DNA from: Amazonocrinis nigriterrae CENA67
Lineage (GTDB): Bacteria; Cyanobacteriota; Cyanobacteriia; Cyanobacteriales; Nostocaceae
Assembly (NCBI RefSeq): GCF_016056305.1
Contig: NZ_JAECZC010000005.1
Coordinates: 60,176-124,175, forward strand
DNA length: 64,000 nucleotides
Direction: 5' to 3'
The position numbers and the translations under genes were made by a program. The notes under the pieces are model-generated. The model did not search any database and had not been told where the DNA came from. It worked only from the letters and a program-made list of their open reading frames with translations. Each line of letters starts with the position of its first letter. Position 1 is the stretch's first letter. Shown here in pieces: positions 1 through 8,080 of the stretch.

Positions 1-183
1 GTGCAATCAGCACCACAACAAACCGTGGTTAATACCAGGGTAGTAACTCCCACAAAGCGACCAACGCCACAGCCACCAACAGTTACTCCTCCTACTCCCC
101 AACCACCAATAAATGAACCCAGAGAAAAATCTGGATTAGATATTCCTGATTTTCTGCGAAATCGGCATAAACCACGGAATTAA
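1..183 (+). CDS. C-terminal fragment of a proline/threonine-rich protein (cut by window edge)
   Basis: The open frame runs from the first base to a TAA at 181-183, so the protein starts outside the window. The visible 60 residues are a low-complexity linker of Pro, Thr and Gln (PTPQPP-type units) followed by a short tail with LDIPDFLRNR. Nothing catalytic is visible, and the family cannot be named from this piece. It may be the tail of a cell-surface or cell-division protein, but that is a guess. Confidence 0.55.
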   Translation: MQSAPQQTVVNTRVVTPTKRPTPQPPTVTPPTPQPPINEPREKSGLDIPDFLRNRHKPRN

Positions 184-640
184 TTGATTCTAAATTTGAA
201 ATTTTAGATGAAATTTGCAGTCTCAGGTTTGGCTGAGCGCTGTATAAAATTTGCTATGTCTAGGGTTCGCAAGGGACAGGAATAAGCACTTCGTGATCAT
301 TGCCGATGTAGCCAATTGACAAGTATAGTTGTCAATGGTACTCAGATATCAAATAAAATTAGGGAGAAGTCAGCAGACTCAAATGTCTACTTGTGTTTGG
401 AACAAAAAAGCGGGGGCGAAGAGTTTTGACCTAGGTCATGGCCTCCTTTAGTGTTATCAGCACCTGTGCCTCAAAGAGGAAAAACTTAGTTAACAGGTGC
501 GATCGCCCTTTTATGCTCTCGGTCTTTTGTTCCATAGCAATAAATAACCAAGCAAGACCGTAATAATACGGTAAATAAACGCTCCCAAGGTTAAATGAGA
601 ATGGTTGTATCAGCAACGAAGAGTAGCAGCTAAATGCAAA
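184..640. other. Intergenic stretch without a supported gene
   Basis: This spacer lies between the end of the first gene and the stop of the convergent glutathione synthetase gene. It holds a small inverted repeat around 317-337 (TTGACAAG/TAGTTGTCAA) and one HIP1-like site. A 61-codon minus-strand frame here has no recognisable features and I do not support it. Confidence 0.5.
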
Positions 641-1621
641 TTATTTGCTGTTTTTGGTTTGTAGAGTTTGTTCAACCCATTTAATAACCTGATCACCAAG
701 GCGAGTACCATTTAAACGGTCGATTTCGCGAATGCCAGTAGGACTAGTGACGTTGACTTCGGTAAGGTAGCCACCGATCACGTCAATACCAACAAAAATT
801 AAGCCGTCTTGACGTAATTTTTCAGACACTTGGGCACAGATTTCATACTCTCTGGGGGTAATTTCTGTTTGAGCGACTGTGCCACCTGTCGCCATGTTAT
901 TACGAAAATCATTCCCACTAGAAAGACGATTGAGAGCGCCAATGGGTTCACCATTGAGGAGGATAATCCGCTTATCTCCCTCTTTTGCCTCTGGTAAATA
1001 GGTTTGCACCATAACTGGAATGCGACCTTGGAGGGTACTGAGTTCGACAATGGAGTTGAAGTTGCGATCGCCTGATTGTAAAAATAAAATTCCTTCCCCA
1101 GCTTTGTTACCCAGTGGTTTGAGAATTGTTGCTCCCTTCGCTTCGACAAATTGCCGGATAAACTGCTTATCAGCACTGACAATCGTTTCTGGAATTGCTT
1201 TGGTAAACTGGAGGGCATACATTTTTTCATTTGCCCCTCGGATGCCGCTGGGACTGTTAATCACCAGGGTTTTGTCTTGGTCAATGTAATCTAGAATGTA
1301 GGTAGCGTAGAGATAAGCATCGTCCACTGGTGGATCTGTCCGCATGAATACAGCATCCATTGTTTCCAGGGGAATCAAGGAGCGATCGCTTAACTTATAC
1401 CAGGGATTCGCCGCTATCCAGCGTCCCTCCACCAACTGCACTGGTACTAGTTCTACTTGCTGTACAATAGCCCAAGCCTTACTTTCCACTACACTCAGCC
1501 AATTTGCTTGAGTCACCCAAATTTCATGTCCCAAGGTTTGCGCTGCTTCCATCAGAGCAACGCTGGTATCATGACATGGGTCAAGCTGATGGATGGGATC
1601 AATAATAAAAGCCAGTTTCAC
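641..1621 (-). CDS. gshB: Glutathione synthetase
   Basis: ATP-grasp ligase that joins gamma-glutamylcysteine and glycine, the last step of glutathione synthesis, in the cytoplasm. The N-terminus (KLAFIIDPI, then DTSVALMEAA) and the substrate/ATP region (MRTDPPVDDAYLYATYILD, ILKPLGNKAGEGI, then NVTSPTGIREID at the C-terminus) are diagnostic of prokaryotic GshB. I place the start at a GTG at 1619-1621, because family members begin at KLAFIIDP and a GAGG lies about 9 bases upstream. The frame stays open to another GTG at 1642, giving 333 rather than 326 residues. The glutaredoxin gene lies upstream on the same strand, so this is a thiol-redox pair. The full family length is present. Confidence 0.95.
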   Translation of the reverse strand: MKLAFIIDPIHQLDPCHDTSVALMEAAQTLGHEIWVTQANWLSVVESKAWAIVQQVELVPVQLVEGRWIAANPWYKLSDRSLIPLETMDAVFMRTDPPVDDAYLYATYILDYIDQDKTLVINSPSGIRGANEKMYALQFTKAIPETIVSADKQFIRQFVEAKGATILKPLGNKAGEGILFLQSGDRNFNSIVELSTLQGRIPVMVQTYLPEAKEGDKRIILLNGEPIGALNRLSSGNDFRNNMATGGTVAQTEITPREYEICAQVSEKLRQDGLIFVGIDVIGGYLTEVNVTSPTGIREIDRLNGTRLGDQVIKWVEQTLQTKNSK

Positions 1622-1642
1622 GCTGTTTGCCTCAATCACCAA

Positions 1643-1991
1643 GTTGAATGGTTATTCAATTTAGATTATCCTCTGATGATTTAGGCAATTTGCCTAGAGG
1701 CAGAGCATCTTGTTAATCAATTTTGGATTTGGAATTTTAGATTGACCCCATACCTGTTAACGCAGCGTTTCCGCAGGGTAGGCAGGGCCTGAGATGAAGA
1801 ATTTAAGATTGTAGATTTGGGATTTTTCCAGAGTTGAAATTAGTTGCTTTGTCCATTTTGAGATTTTGCGAAAAGTTTGAGCGGAGGTTTCCTCCGATCA
1901 AAGCTTTTCAAGACGGATTTTGAATATTTCAATCCCAAATCCCAAATCTCACTGCTTTCCACTGAAAGTGCAACCTGAATACTAACTCAAT
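1643..1991. other. Spacer with a long imperfect hairpin and palindromic repeat debris
   Basis: This spacer separates grxC from gshB. At 1870-1909 the sequence folds into a strong stem-loop: GAAAAG...GCGGAGG, a TTT loop, then CCTCCG...CTTTTC, without a T-run on either side. Around 1760-1790 there is a GC-rich fragment (CAGCGTTTCCGCAGGGTAGGC) of the dispersed palindromic type seen elsewhere in the window. No gene is supported. Confidence 0.55.
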
Positions 1992-2264
1992 CTACACACT
2001 CTGGCTGGAAGCTAGTAACTCATCCAACTTGCCTTCACTGTCTAAAGCGTGGATGTCATCACAACCACCAATATGGGAATCATTGATAAAAATTTGGGGC
2101 AATGAGCGTCTTCCGTTTGCCCTCTGAGCCATTTTAGCCCGTGCAACTTCATCTCCATCAATGCTGTATTCTGTAAATTCAATACCCTTCTTGTTCAGCA
2201 AATTTTTGGCACGGATGCAAAATGGGCAAGTCCTCCAAGTGTAAATTTCTACTTTGGCAGCCAT
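1992..2264 (-). CDS. grxC: Glutaredoxin (GrxC type)
   Basis: Small dithiol glutaredoxin of 90 residues that uses glutathione to reduce protein disulfides and mixed disulfides. The active site TCPFC lies at residues 12-16. It is followed by the glutathione-binding elements RSLPQIFIND (with the cis-proline) and GGCDDIHAL near residue 70. Its length is normal for the family. A GAGG sits upstream of the ATG. It is upstream of gshB on the same strand, so the enzyme lies beside the gene that makes its cofactor. The 370-base spacer to gshB argues for separate or weakly coupled transcription. Confidence 0.95.
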   Translation of the reverse strand: MAAKVEIYTWRTCPFCIRAKNLLNKKGIEFTEYSIDGDEVARAKMAQRANGRRSLPQIFINDSHIGGCDDIHALDSEGKLDELLASSQSV

Positions 2265-2321
2265 AACGTCCTCAATTTAATTTAATACTTCTTAATTTTA
2301 GCTAAAACCGACACAAGCCCT

Positions 2322-2582
2322 ATGCTCCACCCAAAGGGAGCGTGGTTAACCCACTTCGCTGTTACCAGTGATAGATCTAAGTTTGACAATCCACGAATAC
2401 TCAGCAAGCACGAAAACAATTTAAAACTCAAACAACAGCAATCATCTAGAAAGCAGAAAGGTTCTAACAACCGCACTCAAGCTAGAAAGAAAGTTGCTAG
2501 AGTTCACAGAAAAATTAATAACTACCGTGAGGATGCAAAAAATTGGGTTAGACGTGTTTATCCACTTCTGAACCCAATCTAA
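2322..2582 (+). pseudogene. Truncated TnpB (IS200/IS605-type OrfB) remnant
   Basis: The 86-residue frame contains the stretch THFAVTSD...LSKHENNLK...KQKGSNNRTQARKKVARVH, a strong match to the RuvC-I/arginine-rich region of TnpB, the RNA-guided nuclease of IS200/IS605 elements. Members of the family are about 400 residues; both the N-terminal part and the catalytic Glu and Asp regions after NNYRED are missing. The last 15 residues (WVRRVYPLLNPI) are unlike TnpB, so the frame runs into unrelated DNA. No TnpA partner is visible. It is a decayed insertion between grxC and the PEP-CTERM gene. Confidence 0.8.
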
Positions 2583-2608
2583 CTAATATGAGAACTCAAC
2601 AGTATTGT

Positions 2609-3715
2609 TTAAGTTTGTGAGTTATTGTGTTTGTTTTTCCTCTTAATTCTTAAAGCACTTGTTGCAAACAAGCCCAAAGCTGCGATCGCGCCAGGCTCAG
2701 GTACTTCCTGCGGCTTCGGTGTCGGAGTAGGCGGATGGTAAGTTGTAGGTGAGGGCGCTGGTGCAGGTGCAGGTGCTGGCGCGGGTGCGGGTGCTGGCGC
2801 TGGCGCGGGTGCAGGTGCTGGCGCGGGTGCTGGCGCTGGCGCTGGAGCGGGTGCTGGCGCGGGTGCGGGTGCTGGCGCTGGCGCGGGTGCGGGTGCTGGC
2901 GCTGGCGCGGGTGCGGGTGCTGGCGCGGGTGCTGGCGCGGGTGCTGGAGCGGGTGCGGGTGCTGGAGCAGGCGCGGGTGCGGGTGCTGGAGCGGGTGCTG
3001 GAGCGGGTGCTGGCGCGGGTGCGGGTGCTGGTGCTGGTTGTACGCCCACTAAGCTAGGTTCGCTTAAATTGGTTCCGAACTGGAAGCGAATATTACTAAT
3101 CTTGGTTATATCAAAAGCACTGGGTAGACCAGATAACACAAAGGTGGCATAGTCTTTAACAAAAGTCCCCTTAGTTACTGCTGGGTTTGGATCATCATAA
3201 CCACTGATGATGCCGTAATTAAATTGCTGTCCACCACCGCCTTGAAAAATACCTAATCCAGCAGTACCTATACCATAGTTTTGGGTTATGCCAGGAAGGT
3301 CAGCTGTACCATTGCCAGTGTTTGGTAATTTCCATTCATCAAGCGCTTTTAGATTGATATTACTACCAGCATTGCCTCCAACGGTAGTTGGAGCTGTGGC
3401 AGAATACAACGACAAGTTTGTGAGAGCAGATCCGCCATAGTCCCAAAAGACTGCTGTCAGGACATCAGAGGGTGCTGTGGCACCTGGCCCTGTATTTTTT
3501 AGGGTAATTGTTAATTTTCCAGGGTTTAGGCTGTCATCAAAGATGACCGATGCTCCTAAAGCATTAGTAGTTCCATTAGATGCGGGATTGGTTCCTGTTC
3601 CTGCAAAAGTCATAGATTCTGCATTTGCTTGAGACATTTGCCCAGCCATAACTACAGCTAACGATGACAAACCACAGGTTATATAACCTATTAATTTTTT
3701 TGAATTAGTAGACAC
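2609..3715 (-). CDS. Secreted PEP-CTERM protein with a long Pro-Ala stalk
   Basis: The protein has 368 residues. Residues 1-32 are a Sec-type signal peptide (basic start, hydrophobic core, QANAES cleavage region). A globular domain of about 195 residues follows (Gly/Asn-rich, with FVKDYATFVLSGLP), of a kind common in cyanobacterial PEP-CTERM proteins. Then come about 47 uninterrupted Pro-Ala dipeptides, a Pro/Thr linker, and a PEP-CTERM sorting signal (VPEPG, a hydrophobic stretch, then RIKRKNK). PEP-CTERM signals are processed by exosortases and are tied to extracellular matrix or surface display. The function of the domain is unknown. The stalk is encoded with mixed Ala and Pro codons. Confidence 0.85.
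   Translation of the reverse strand: MSTNSKKLIGYITCGLSSLAVVMAGQMSQANAESMTFAGTGTNPASNGTTNALGASVIFDDSLNPGKLTITLKNTGPGATAPSDVLTAVFWDYGGSALTNLSLYSATAPTTVGGNAGSNINLKALDEWKLPNTGNGTADLPGITQNYGIGTAGLGIFQGGGGQQFNYGIISGYDDPNPAVTKGTFVKDYATFVLSGLPSAFDITKISNIRFQFGTNLSEPSLVGVQPAPAPAPAPAPAPAPAPAPAPAPAPAPAPAPAPAPAPAPAPAPAPAPAPAPAPAPAPAPAPAPAPAPAPAPAPAPAPAPAPAPAPAPAPAPAPAPSPTTYHPPTPTPKPQEVPEPGAIAALGLFATSALRIKRKNKHNNSQT
2756..3038. repeat. Six-base tandem repeat encoding the Pro-Ala stalk
   Basis: Roughly 47 copies of a degenerate GGTGCN/GGCGCN hexamer lie inside the PEP-CTERM gene. The complementary strand shows an Arg/Val/Leu-rich open frame that is only a shadow of this repeat. Tracts like this change length by slippage, so the stalk length probably varies between strains. 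Confidence 0.9.
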
Positions 3716-4260
3716 TTATTTGAAACTCCTTTGTATTTATGGAGAGCATCAAAAAACAGCATCCAAATTTCAAACATCCCTTGGAAACAGAATTTTATGC
3801 TATACAAACTTCGAGAATAAATTGTTTTGTCAAAGCCAGATTGTTGCGGCAGTGTATCTATTTTTTGATATATCAACCAGCCGACTTAGTTTGTATATTT
3901 GCAATTTCTAATTAATAGGGAATGAAAAATGGGATGCATATTATTGCAAGCTCTGAAACTGATTTGTTATCAGTGTTGAGTAAATCTAATCTGCCACAAT
4001 AACTTCTTACAAGTCTATGGTTTATCTAGATTTTCATCTGAACTTTAATTTATCAATAAAAACAAATATTTTTTATGTATTTTTGTATTTATTCAGTATT
4101 TTTACTTTATTGTCTTATCTAAGTAGTATTCCCGAAAAATATTTTGATTTAGAATCAACATCTAATCTCTAAATACTTTTATAAAACAATACTAAAAGTT
4201 CTTAATACTAGTGGATAAAGTTTATCAAATATAAAATTTTTATGAAAGTGATTTATAGTT

Positions 4261-4445
4261 AGGACTTACGCATAGTAAACGAGAAATTAAGGCTTTGGGC
4301 TGGGCATGGGGGAGCCACTGCGGTCTTGGGCTTTGCCCAAGTGGAGCATGTGGCGTCATGGAGCAGAAAAAATCCCCAATGCCCAATGCCCAATGCCCAA
4401 TGCCCTATTCCCGACCTCAACCAATAATCTTGCTGCGTAAGTCCT
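4261..4445. mobile_element. MITE-like element, copy 1, ends AGGACTTACGCA/TGCGTAAGTCCT
   Basis: A perfect 12-base terminal inverted repeat (4261-4272 and 4434-4445) encloses about 160 bases with no reading frame. The interior includes a tandem CCCAATG tract at about 4374-4405. The same ends occur at 5706-5872 and 30378-30460. The flanks on both sides read ATAGTT, possibly a target duplication. A transposase that could mobilise it is not in the window. Confidence 0.75.
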
Positions 4446-4500
4446 GATAGTTAAAGAATACTATAATGGTTTTCATCCGAGTAAGGTACGGTTGAGTTAT

Positions 4501-4524
4501 AGAAGCAATTCATGAATTGCTTCT
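4501..4524. repeat. Perfect palindrome centred on GCAATTCATGAATTGC, copy 1
   Basis: Twenty-four bases form a perfect palindrome. The same core recurs at 22589-22614 and 49980-50005, and as a half at about 61652-61668, always between genes. On either strand it would form a hairpin with very little loop. Confidence 0.75.
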
Positions 4525-4611
4525 TGGTATGCTAATTAGCTGTAGAAGTCAGGCGATCGCCTGACCTTTGAGAAAATTCAAAATAATCAATTACAGCATT
4601 TATACTTAAAA

Positions 4612-5529
4612 TTATGCTCGACGTACCCAGCCGTTGATAGTGAAACGGCTATCGGCAAAAGCTTTAGATGGACAAATCACAGGCTTAACTTCGTGCATAT
4701 ATCGGCTGATGAAAAATACAATACTGTTGTTGCGTGGCTCGACTGTTTGAAAAGACTCTGCACTTACATAAAAATTATTTTCAATCTTACTGTCATAAAT
4801 TAGTAATTCACCGCCAGAAAATGATTTTGGTTCTCGATAAAAGTAATAAACATAGGTGAGTTCTCTTGTAGCCGTTTCTGGACTGCCGTTATCATTATGG
4901 ATTTTGTAATAGTTTCCATGATTATGTGCTGTCAGTTGGCTTTCAATCTGAGATATAGCAAATGATGGTAAACCTAATTTGCTAATTACATCAGGAATTA
5001 TTTCCTGAATGCGCTTGACAATCAGTTCAGTGAATTCTGGAAAAGAGTAGAGAACCATTGAGCGACGATAATCTTTTTCTTTAGAGGAAGTGCTAGTGGG
5101 TACAAAATTCGCCTTCTTGTCAAGAACATATTTGATTAATCGCTCGTGTTCTTCTGGAGTTAAAAAATTCTCTATCTGTATATAGTTAGAATTTAAAATA
5201 CTAGGTAATGGTTGTTTCTCATCCTCTATTTGCTCTACCCAAATAGGAGGCTCTGTCACAACACCAACGAGGTTATCACTAGAAAAAGACAAAGCAGAAT
5301 GACCTGCATCTATAGGAATTTGAAATAAAGTGTGTAAGGCAGATTCTTGTTTATAGGCACGAGCTACGATTGTTGTTAACAGACTATGCAGTACAGGTGC
5401 ATCCGATTTTAAATAAACTGTGTATTGATGTCCTCCAGTTAAAAGAAGCTGGACTTTGACATCTTTAGACTCAAACTGCTGCGAAGCTAATTGCATATGG
5501 TGGTACTGGGTACTGGGAAAACATTCCAA
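4612..5529 (-). CDS. 2-oxoglutarate/Fe(II)-dependent dioxygenase (prolyl-4-hydroxylase-like)
   Basis: The protein has 305 residues. The C-terminal two thirds shows the P4H-type double-stranded beta-helix: an iron-binding His-x-Asp in YYKIHNDNG, a distal His in RYMHEVKPV and an Arg in SRFTINGW that would bind 2-oxoglutarate. A spacer typical of the family (ELTYVYYFYREPKSFSGGEL) lies between. The first ~110 residues are not part of the catalytic fold and I do not recognise them. Such enzymes hydroxylate proline or other residues in peptides; the substrate here is unknown. The gene is monocistronic, with a HIP1-containing palindrome just downstream. Confidence 0.88.
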   Translation of the reverse strand: MECFPSTQYHHMQLASQQFESKDVKVQLLLTGGHQYTVYLKSDAPVLHSLLTTIVARAYKQESALHTLFQIPIDAGHSALSFSSDNLVGVVTEPPIWVEQIEDEKQPLPSILNSNYIQIENFLTPEEHERLIKYVLDKKANFVPTSTSSKEKDYRRSMVLYSFPEFTELIVKRIQEIIPDVISKLGLPSFAISQIESQLTAHNHGNYYKIHNDNGSPETATRELTYVYYFYREPKSFSGGELLIYDSKIENNFYVSAESFQTVEPRNNSIVFFISRYMHEVKPVICPSKAFADSRFTINGWVRRA

Positions 5530-5705
5530 AATATGTTCGTCGGGGTTAGAGCAAATTTCATCATTTTTCGTCTTGATTAACCAATCCCCAATTCCTAATC
5601 CCCAGCCCCTTTTACATATAAGAATGCCTATTCATCAATGGTTCTAGCACGTCTTTTACAACATTGTCATTCAGCAAATTCCACATAAACTTGTTGACAG
5701 TTGAT

Positions 5706-5872
5706 AGGACTTACGCACTCGTGACGAAAAACTAAGCTTTTGCGATTACTACCCTTCGGGAACGCCTACCCTGCGGGAAGGGCTTCCGCCCAACGGCGAA
5801 CGCATTGAAAGCGGGTTCTCCGAAGGAGTACGCTCGCTGCAGACGTAAAATCGTAGTCCGTGCGTAACTCCT
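5706..5872. mobile_element. MITE-like element, copy 2, ends AGGACTTACGCA/TGCGTAACTCCT
   Basis: The left end (5706-5717) is identical to copy 1; the right end (5861-5872) has one mismatch. The interior is different from copy 1 and contains a GC-rich palindromic block (GGAACGCCTACCCTGCGGGA type), itself a dispersed cyanobacterial repeat. The flanks read AGTTGAT on the left and GGTTGAT on the right, compatible with a decayed target duplication. Confidence 0.72.
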
Positions 5873-5905
5873 GGTTGATTGTCAACGGTCAACTAAAGTT
5901 AATAG

Positions 5906-5940
5906 AAAATGCCGTAATTTATGTAACTACGGCATTTTTT
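5906..5940 (-). terminator. Probable terminator hairpin after hflX
   Basis: AAATGCCGTA...TACGGCATTT forms a 10-pair stem with an 11-base loop. It lies 28 bases past the hflX stop. The flanking A and T runs are symmetrical, so it could work in both directions. Confidence 0.6.
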
Positions 5941-5967
5941 ACTTTAAATTCAATTTATTTTCAGTAT

Positions 5968-7692
5968 TTACCGAGAGTCAACAGCATATTGCACTAATTG
6001 TGCAAGGCGCTGGCGTAAGGTTTCTAATCCCAAGCGCTGGCTTGCAGAAATAAACACTGCTAGAGGAAACTCTTCCTGAGCTAAAGCCAGAGTTTCACTA
6101 TCCACTTGATCAATTTTGTTAAAGGCAACCAACGCCGGGCCGGGAGTGACTGGCATTGCTGCGAGGATTTCCCTAACTGAGCGAATATGGCTCAACCAAG
6201 CAGGATGAGACAAATCTACTAAATGCAGTAGGGCATCGGCTTCTGTGACTTCCTCCAAGGTGGCGCGGAAGGCATCCATTAACGATGCAGGTAGTTCATG
6301 TATGAACCCTACTGTATCTGTAACTAGAATTTCCTGGGTTTCGCCAGTCTCGGCATGGGGAATGGCCAAGCGGCGGGTGGTCGGGTCAAGGGTAGCAAAC
6401 AACTGGTCGGCTGTGTAAACCTCAGCATTAGTGAGGGCATTGAGCAAGGTGGACTTGCCGGCGTTGGTATAACCAACCAAAGCTACTGAGGGAACTTCCC
6501 GATGTTGTCGTCGCTGTCTTAAGCGCGAACGATGTGCTTGTAATTGGTTTACTTCTTGTTGCAGTCGGGAAATACGCCGCCCAATGGCACGGCGTTCAGT
6601 TTCTAGTTTGGTTTCACCAGGGCCGCGAGTACCAATACCACCCCCTAATCGGGACATCGCTTGACCTCTACCAGTTAGTCGCGGCAGCATGTATTCTAGC
6701 TGTGCCAGTTCTACTTGCAACTTACCAGCACGGGATTGAGCGCGTTGGGCAAAGATATCTAAAATTACTTCTGTGCGGTCAACTACTCGAACACCAATTT
6801 GTGCTTCTAAGTTGCGGACTTGGGCGGGTGAGAGGTCGCGGTCAAAGACGACGAGATTGGCTCCCAAGGTTTGGGCTGTCAGGGCAACTTCTTGCACCTT
6901 GCCTTCGCCGACTACAGTTTGAGGATGAATCCGCGATCGCTTTTGTTGTACTGTCTGTAATACATCTCCACCGGCTGTATCTACTAACCGTGCTAATTCT
7001 GCCAAGGTGTCTTGGAATCTTTGGAGAGTCATTTCATCGGTCATTACTCCCACAATTAGCACGCGATCGTGGTCTGCATCTACTTCCTGGGCGACGAATT
7101 CCCGGCGGAATTCCTCTTCCAGTCCTTCTACCAAGTCTATAAAATCCTGCTGTGCCAGCATATCCAAGCTCAGAGGCGGTGATATAGTCCAACTTGGAGA
7201 TTGGACTTGGCTTTCCTCAATCTTGAATCCAGCAGGACTAGTCATTAGGGCACGAGTTTCTTGGGGTATCAGGTGAGCTAAATAAGCTTCTTTGACATAC
7301 CCCGCAGCGCCTCCTCCCCGACGTGTAAATCCTGTTCCGGTAATATTTATGACTACCAGCGCATCTAAACGTTGCAACGCCATAGCTGTCAGTGCCGCCT
7401 CATTCGGCGGTTCTGATTTGAGATGGGTAGCGATACAACGAATACCGCTGAGACGTTCTGCACCATAACGGGGCAATTCCAGCGGTGGGATTTGCGTTTG
7501 ACGCGGTGTACCTACCCCTACACGGATGACTTGTCCGCGACGGTTGAGGTAAGCACACACAGGTTGATTAATTTCTGTACTAATTGCTGCCAAACGCTGG
7601 GAGAACTCAGGCGTGGTGATGCGATCGCCTGGTATGCGCTGGTGGTACAGCCGCTGTAGTTGCTTCAGCTGGCTGGACTTTAGACCTTGCAA
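5968..7692 (-). CDS. hflX: GTPase HflX (ribosome-associated)
   Basis: The protein has 574 residues. HflX binds the 50S subunit and rescues or splits stalled ribosomes under stress. The HflX N-domain with the glycine-rich GRGQAMSRLGGGIGTRGPGE segment precedes the G domain. G1 is GYTNAGKST, G3 is DTVGFI and G4 is NKID. The cyanobacterial form is longer than the E. coli one (426 residues) because of an extra N-terminal region of about 170 residues. The start shown is a TTG. The in-frame codons just upstream start with ATA and meet a stop soon after, so the exact start is uncertain. Confidence 0.95.
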   Translation of the reverse strand: MQGLKSSQLKQLQRLYHQRIPGDRITTPEFSQRLAAISTEINQPVCAYLNRRGQVIRVGVGTPRQTQIPPLELPRYGAERLSGIRCIATHLKSEPPNEAALTAMALQRLDALVVINITGTGFTRRGGGAAGYVKEAYLAHLIPQETRALMTSPAGFKIEESQVQSPSWTISPPLSLDMLAQQDFIDLVEGLEEEFRREFVAQEVDADHDRVLIVGVMTDEMTLQRFQDTLAELARLVDTAGGDVLQTVQQKRSRIHPQTVVGEGKVQEVALTAQTLGANLVVFDRDLSPAQVRNLEAQIGVRVVDRTEVILDIFAQRAQSRAGKLQVELAQLEYMLPRLTGRGQAMSRLGGGIGTRGPGETKLETERRAIGRRISRLQQEVNQLQAHRSRLRQRRQHREVPSVALVGYTNAGKSTLLNALTNAEVYTADQLFATLDPTTRRLAIPHAETGETQEILVTDTVGFIHELPASLMDAFRATLEEVTEADALLHLVDLSHPAWLSHIRSVREILAAMPVTPGPALVAFNKIDQVDSETLALAQEEFPLAVFISASQRLGLETLRQRLAQLVQYAVDSR

Positions 7693-7945
7693 GTTTCCGA
7701 AGATAGTCTCTATAGGCGTTTATGACCAGTAAATGGCCCCCCGAATCCTTCTATTGTTTATTTTACAACAGGCTTTAGGGTAGGGTGTTGACTTTGGGCG
7801 TTATGAGGTCATACAGCAATTTTCGTTGACAGAAGTACAAAAGCTACAGGTTTTGAGGTAGGAGGTGAAGCAGTCCCATCTTGGTGAGGCAGAAACTTTA
7901 TTCTTGAATATATTCCGATAAGAAATACAACTGTAAATTTACCAA

Positions 7946-8003
7946 AAGTCGGCGGGAAAGCCCACTCCTTCAAGGGGTGGGATGAACCGCCGCCCGCCGA
8001 CTT
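7946..8003. repeat. Nested cruciform resembling an IS200/IS605 end
   Basis: An outer perfect 11-base inverted repeat (AAGTCGGCGGG/CCCGCCGACTT) encloses an inner stem-loop CCCACTCCTT-CA-AGGGGTGGG followed by ATGAA. The inner part looks like the hairpin near the right end of many IS200/IS605 elements, where the TnpB guide RNA is encoded. There is no tnpB beside it, so this is at most a remnant. Confidence 0.5.
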
Positions 8004-8047
8004 GAGGCATGGGGCATGGGAAAAGCCACCAATGCCCAATGCCCGCT

Positions 8048-8079
8048 CTCATCCAACTCCCTTTTAGGGGTGGGATGAG
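8048..8079. repeat. Hairpin directly downstream of the hydrolase gene
   Basis: CTCATCC-AACTCCC, a TTTTA loop, then GGGGTGGGATGAG pair with one or two interruptions. It begins one base past the hydrolase stop and may end its transcript, although no T-run follows. Its 3' arm is shared with the nested cruciform at 7946-8003. Confidence 0.5.
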
Positions 8080-8080
8080 C

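Larger units (their letters stand above)
3716..4611. other. AT-rich intergenic region carrying a MITE-like element and a palindrome
   Basis: About 900 bases lie upstream of the PEP-CTERM gene and downstream of the oxygenase gene. The first 540 bases are AT-rich without a coding frame. A terminal-inverted-repeat element lies at 4261-4445 and a perfect palindrome at 4501-4524; a HIP1-centred palindrome (GTCAGGCGATCGCCTGAC) at about 4549-4566 could act as a hairpin after the oxygenase gene. No gene is supported. Confidence 0.55.
5530..5967. other. Intergenic region with MITE-like copy 2 and a terminator hairpin
   Basis: It separates the oxygenase gene from the 3' end of hflX. It holds a short run of Pro-rich non-coding sequence, the inverted-repeat element at 5706-5872 and the hairpin at 5906-5940. 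No gene is supported. Confidence 0.55.
7693..8080. other. Intergenic region with two related hairpins
   Basis: There is no supported gene; a 76-codon minus frame here is made of repeat sequence. A nested inverted repeat at 7946-8003 and a second hairpin at 8048-8079 share the string GGGGTGGGATGA (described separately). Confidence 0.5.

Noticed and set aside
799..1230. 143-codon minus-strand frame within gshB
   Set aside because: It is out of frame with gshB and lacks domain features.
2749..3057. Open frame of 102 Arg/Val/Leu residues on the plus strand
   Set aside because: It is the reverse complement of the Pro-Ala repeat of the PEP-CTERM gene; the composition comes from the hexamer repeat, not from selection.
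6534..7142. 202-codon plus-strand frame over hflX
   Set aside because: It is antisense to a well-conserved GTPase gene and has no recognisable domain.
7809..8039. 76-codon minus-strand frame downstream of hflX
   Set aside because: It runs through the nested inverted repeat and has no conserved features.
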